Assembly: GCA_964517265.1 (NCBI GenBank)
Contig: CAZFBS010000026.1
Location: 1 to 42,405, forward strand
Source: REEP01 sp964517265
GTDB taxonomy: Bacteria; Pseudomonadota; Alphaproteobacteria; Rhodospirillales; Defluviicoccaceae
DNA length: 42,405 nt
Direction of reading: 5' to 3'
Of this stretch, positions 40,553 through 42,405 are shown piece after piece (position 1 is the stretch's first letter; each line of letters starts with the position of its first letter). The notes beneath the pieces are model-generated. The model made no database searches. It was given only the letters and a program-made list of their open reading frames with translations, and was not told the origin of the DNA. Position numbers and translations under genes: made by a program.

Positions 40553-40590
40553 CCGTAGCCGGCAAAAAGGGATCGCCTTTCACTTGCTGA
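40549..40590 (+). other. 13-codon ORF linking trpA and folC
   Basis: ATG at 40549 overlaps the trpA stop (ATGA). The frame reads MTVAGKKGSPFTC and its TGA at 40588 overlaps the folC ATG (TGATG). Both junctions are classical coupling overlaps. It may simply carry ribosomes to folC, which lacks a close SD, or be chance. No homologue is recognised. Confidence 0.4.
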
Positions 40591-41933
40591 TGGGCCGCAA
40601 CCCCAGCGAGAGCGTTCTGGCGCGCCTGGAAGCGCTGCACCCGAAGGTGATCGATTTGTCGCTGGACCGGGTGCTTCGGTTGTTGTCCGCTTTGGGCGAT
40701 CCCCAGGACCAGCTGCCGCCGGTGGTTCACGTCGCTGGAACCAACGGCAAAGGCTCGGTCGTGGCGTTCCTTGCCGCCATCTTCGCCGCGCATGGGCTCC
40801 GCTGCCATGTGTTCACCTCCCCTCATTTGATCCGTTTTCACGAGCGGATCGTCATTGCCGGCAAGGAGATCGGCGAAGGTGCGCTCGTCGACGTGCTGGA
40901 GGAGTGCGAGCGTGTCAATGCGAGCGGCCCGATCACGTTTTTCGAGATCACCACCGCGGCGGCGCTGCTTGCCTTCGCGCGAACACCGGCCGACATCACC
41001 CTGCTGGAGACCGGCCTTGGGGGACGGCTCGACGCTACCAACGTGGTTACGCGGCCGGCCGCCACGATCCTTACCCCGATTGCGCTCGATCATCAGGTGT
41101 TTCTGGGCGACACGGTGAGCGCCATCGCTGCCGAGAAAGCAGGAATTCTCAAACACAAGGCCCCATGCTTCTCAGCGCAACAGGCCAAGGAAGCGGCGGC
41201 GGTGATTCGGGCGCGGGCGGCGGCACTGGATGTGCCCGTTGCCTGGGAGGCCGAACACTGGCGGATAAGCCGAAGTGGCGATGGCTTGCTGTACGAGGAC
41301 CTCAGCAGGGCCTCGCCAGACGCCTCATCAACAAAGCGGCATCTGCCGGCGCCGGGGCTTTGCGGGCGGTTTCAAATCGGCAATGCCGGGCTCGCCGTTG
41401 CGTGTGCGCAATCCGTGCTGGGGCCCTCTCTAGAGTGGGAGGCTACGGCGCGCGGCGTCCGCACGGCGCACTGGCCGGGGCGGCTGCAAAGGATCGAAGG
41501 CGGTCCCCTGCGAGCGCTGTTACCGGAAGACTGGGAACTTTGGTTGGACGGGGCACACAATCCGGCGGCCGCCGCGGTCCTGGCCGCCGAGACACGGCAA
41601 AGCTGGCACGATCGGCCCAACGCCTTCATCGTCGGGATGCTCCGCACAAAGGACGCTGCTTGTTTCCTCGCCGCGATCGGCGGGGAGGCGGAGCGTATCT
41701 TTGCGGTTTCCATTCCTGACAGCGCCGTGAGCCTGAGCGCGGGCGAACTGAGCGATCTCGGTCAGACTGTGGGGCTGGCAGTGGAGAGTGCCGCCGGAAT
41801 CGAAGAAGCGCTGCGGACCCTTGTTCTTACCGGGGATCGCCCGACGCGGGTGATCATCTGTGGCTCGCTATACCTTGCCGGCTGGGTGCTGGCCCACAAC
41901 GTGCCGCACATGTCTTCGAAAGCGGGCCATTAG
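40590..41933 (+). CDS. folC: Folylpolyglutamate synthase / dihydrofolate synthase
   Basis: 447 aa Mur-ligase-type ATPase that adds glutamate to dihydropteroate and folates. The P-loop GTNGKGS is at 50-56, with FTSPHLIRFHERI, LLETGLGGRLDATNVV, LDHQVFLGDTVSAIAAEKAGI and the C-terminal LDGAHNPAA. The ATG at 40590 gives the usual N-terminus; AAAAAGGGA is about 18 nt upstream, so coupling through the preceding 13-codon frame is plausible. In related genomes accD normally lies between trpA and folC; it is absent here. Confidence 0.95.
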   Translation: MGRNPSESVLARLEALHPKVIDLSLDRVLRLLSALGDPQDQLPPVVHVAGTNGKGSVVAFLAAIFAAHGLRCHVFTSPHLIRFHERIVIAGKEIGEGALVDVLEECERVNASGPITFFEITTAAALLAFARTPADITLLETGLGGRLDATNVVTRPAATILTPIALDHQVFLGDTVSAIAAEKAGILKHKAPCFSAQQAKEAAAVIRARAAALDVPVAWEAEHWRISRSGDGLLYEDLSRASPDASSTKRHLPAPGLCGRFQIGNAGLAVACAQSVLGPSLEWEATARGVRTAHWPGRLQRIEGGPLRALLPEDWELWLDGAHNPAAAAVLAAETRQSWHDRPNAFIVGMLRTKDAACFLAAIGGEAERIFAVSIPDSAVSLSAGELSDLGQTVGLAVESAAGIEEALRTLVLTGDRPTRVIICGSLYLAGWVLAHNVPHMSSKAGH

Positions 41934-41946
41934 AGGCTGGTTGCGG

Positions 41947-42264
41947 TTAGAGCTGGGCCTCGAGCCACTCGAACAGCTTGCCCTGCGGCAGCGCCCCGAT
42001 TTTGGTCGCCGCGACCTGGCCATCCTTGAACAGCATCAGCGTCGGAATACCCCGCACCCCATACTTCGACGGGGTCATCGGGTTCTCGTCGATATTGAGC
42101 TTGGCCACCGTCACCTTCTCGCCGAACTTGGCGTCGAGCGCTTCGAGTGCGGGAGCGATTTGCTTGCAGGGCCCACACCACTCCGCCCAGAAGTCGACAA
42201 GAACCGGTTTCTCGGCCTTCAGGACATCGGCATCGAACGAATCATCGGTGACGGGCTTTGGCAT
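41947..42264 (-). CDS. trxA: Thioredoxin
   Basis: 105 aa. The active site WCGPC is at 29-33 in VLVDFWAEWCGPCKQIAPAL. KLNIDENPMTPSKYGVRGIPTLMLFKDG includes the cis-Pro loop. Cytoplasmic dithiol reductant. The ATG at 42264 has AAAGGTG shortly upstream. Convergent with folC, 13 nt between stops. Confidence 0.96.
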   Translation of the reverse strand: MPKPVTDDSFDADVLKAEKPVLVDFWAEWCGPCKQIAPALEALDAKFGEKVTVAKLNIDENPMTPSKYGVRGIPTLMLFKDGQVAATKIGALPQGKLFEWLEAQL

Positions 42265-42358
42265 CAACACACCTTTGGATCGCAGTGGACGAATCATTTC
42301 AAAACGCCCGCTGAATGTATGGACGTGATCCAGCCGCGTCAAGCGACGGGGGCCGCAG

Positions 42359-42405
42359 TCAAACCCGCAGCCAGACCTTCATCCGGCCAATGCCCTCACT
42401 GAAGA
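42359..42405 (-). other. Possible C-terminal end of an upstream gene
   Basis: On the minus strand a frame is open from the window edge to a TGA at 42361-42359 (FSEGIGRMKVWLRV). In many alphaproteobacteria addA lies just upstream of trxA, so this could be its end, but 14 residues do not allow identification. Confidence 0.2.

Noticed and set aside
1..42405. tRNA genes, CRISPR arrays, insertion sequences, prophage
   Set aside because: No T-loop/anticodon-arm pattern, no regularly spaced repeats, and no transposase, integrase or phage structural genes were seen on either strand. Short or diverged tRNAs could be missed by eye.

Overview
The window is chromosomal DNA from a Gram-negative, GC-rich alphaproteobacterium. 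Rhodospirillales-like is an inference, not a proven placement. The main evidence is the gene order aroA-cmk-rpsA-sppA-ihfB-lapA-pyrF-trpF-trpB-trpA-folC with trxA convergent, which is an alphaproteobacterial supraoperon. An EPSP synthase of the class II (Agrobacterium CP4-like) type, an S1 protein with six repeats, a lipid A acyltransferase fragment and beta-barrel porins ending in Phe agree with it. I saw no rRNA, tRNA, CRISPR array, insertion sequence or prophage.

Layout. 1-3200: end of a lipid A acyltransferase gene, xseA (minus) and purD (plus). 3260-6023: two tandem paralogous porins on the minus strand, each followed by the same C(UUCG)G hairpin. 6460-12421: ybaB-recR, a convergent AMP-forming acyl-CoA ligase, a chromate transporter, a DUF3775-like protein and ygfZ. 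12449-14350: rpmB, then an AT-richer single-gene islet encoding a P63C-domain protein under a repeat-rich promoter/operator. 14351-18518: FMN-dependent glutamate synthase-like protein, pterin carbinolamine dehydratase, aldo/keto reductase and UDP-glucuronate decarboxylase-like epimerase.

18529-28951 is an unbroken minus-strand run of eleven genes. In transcription order they are a DsbD_2/TauE-type membrane protein, a Sco copper chaperone, cobB/cbiA, ycgN, a DapA-family aldolase, a YgjP-type metallopeptidase, ada, a MacA-MacB type efflux set (adaptor, ATPase, permease) and a double cupin. Divergent from it are cbiD and cobK, so the cobalamin ring genes lie on both sides of two copper/redox genes, and cobB overlaps sco by 4 nt. 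31207-41933 is the aroA-to-folC supraoperon with very tight spacing (ATGA/TTGA overlaps through trpF-trpB-trpA), covering aromatic amino acid, pyrimidine and folate metabolism plus translation. trxA closes the window on the minus strand.

Most of the window is ordinary core genome. The stretches most worth a second look are: the P63C islet and its operator-like repeats (12901-14078); a strong nested inverted repeat between cobK and aroA (31012-31094); the trpA-folC junction, where accD is absent and a 13-codon ORF bridges the genes by ATGA and TGATG overlaps; the sco/cobB coupling; and a hairpin placed at the predicted start of the rpmB transcript. I did not find a convincing multi-gene undescribed system.
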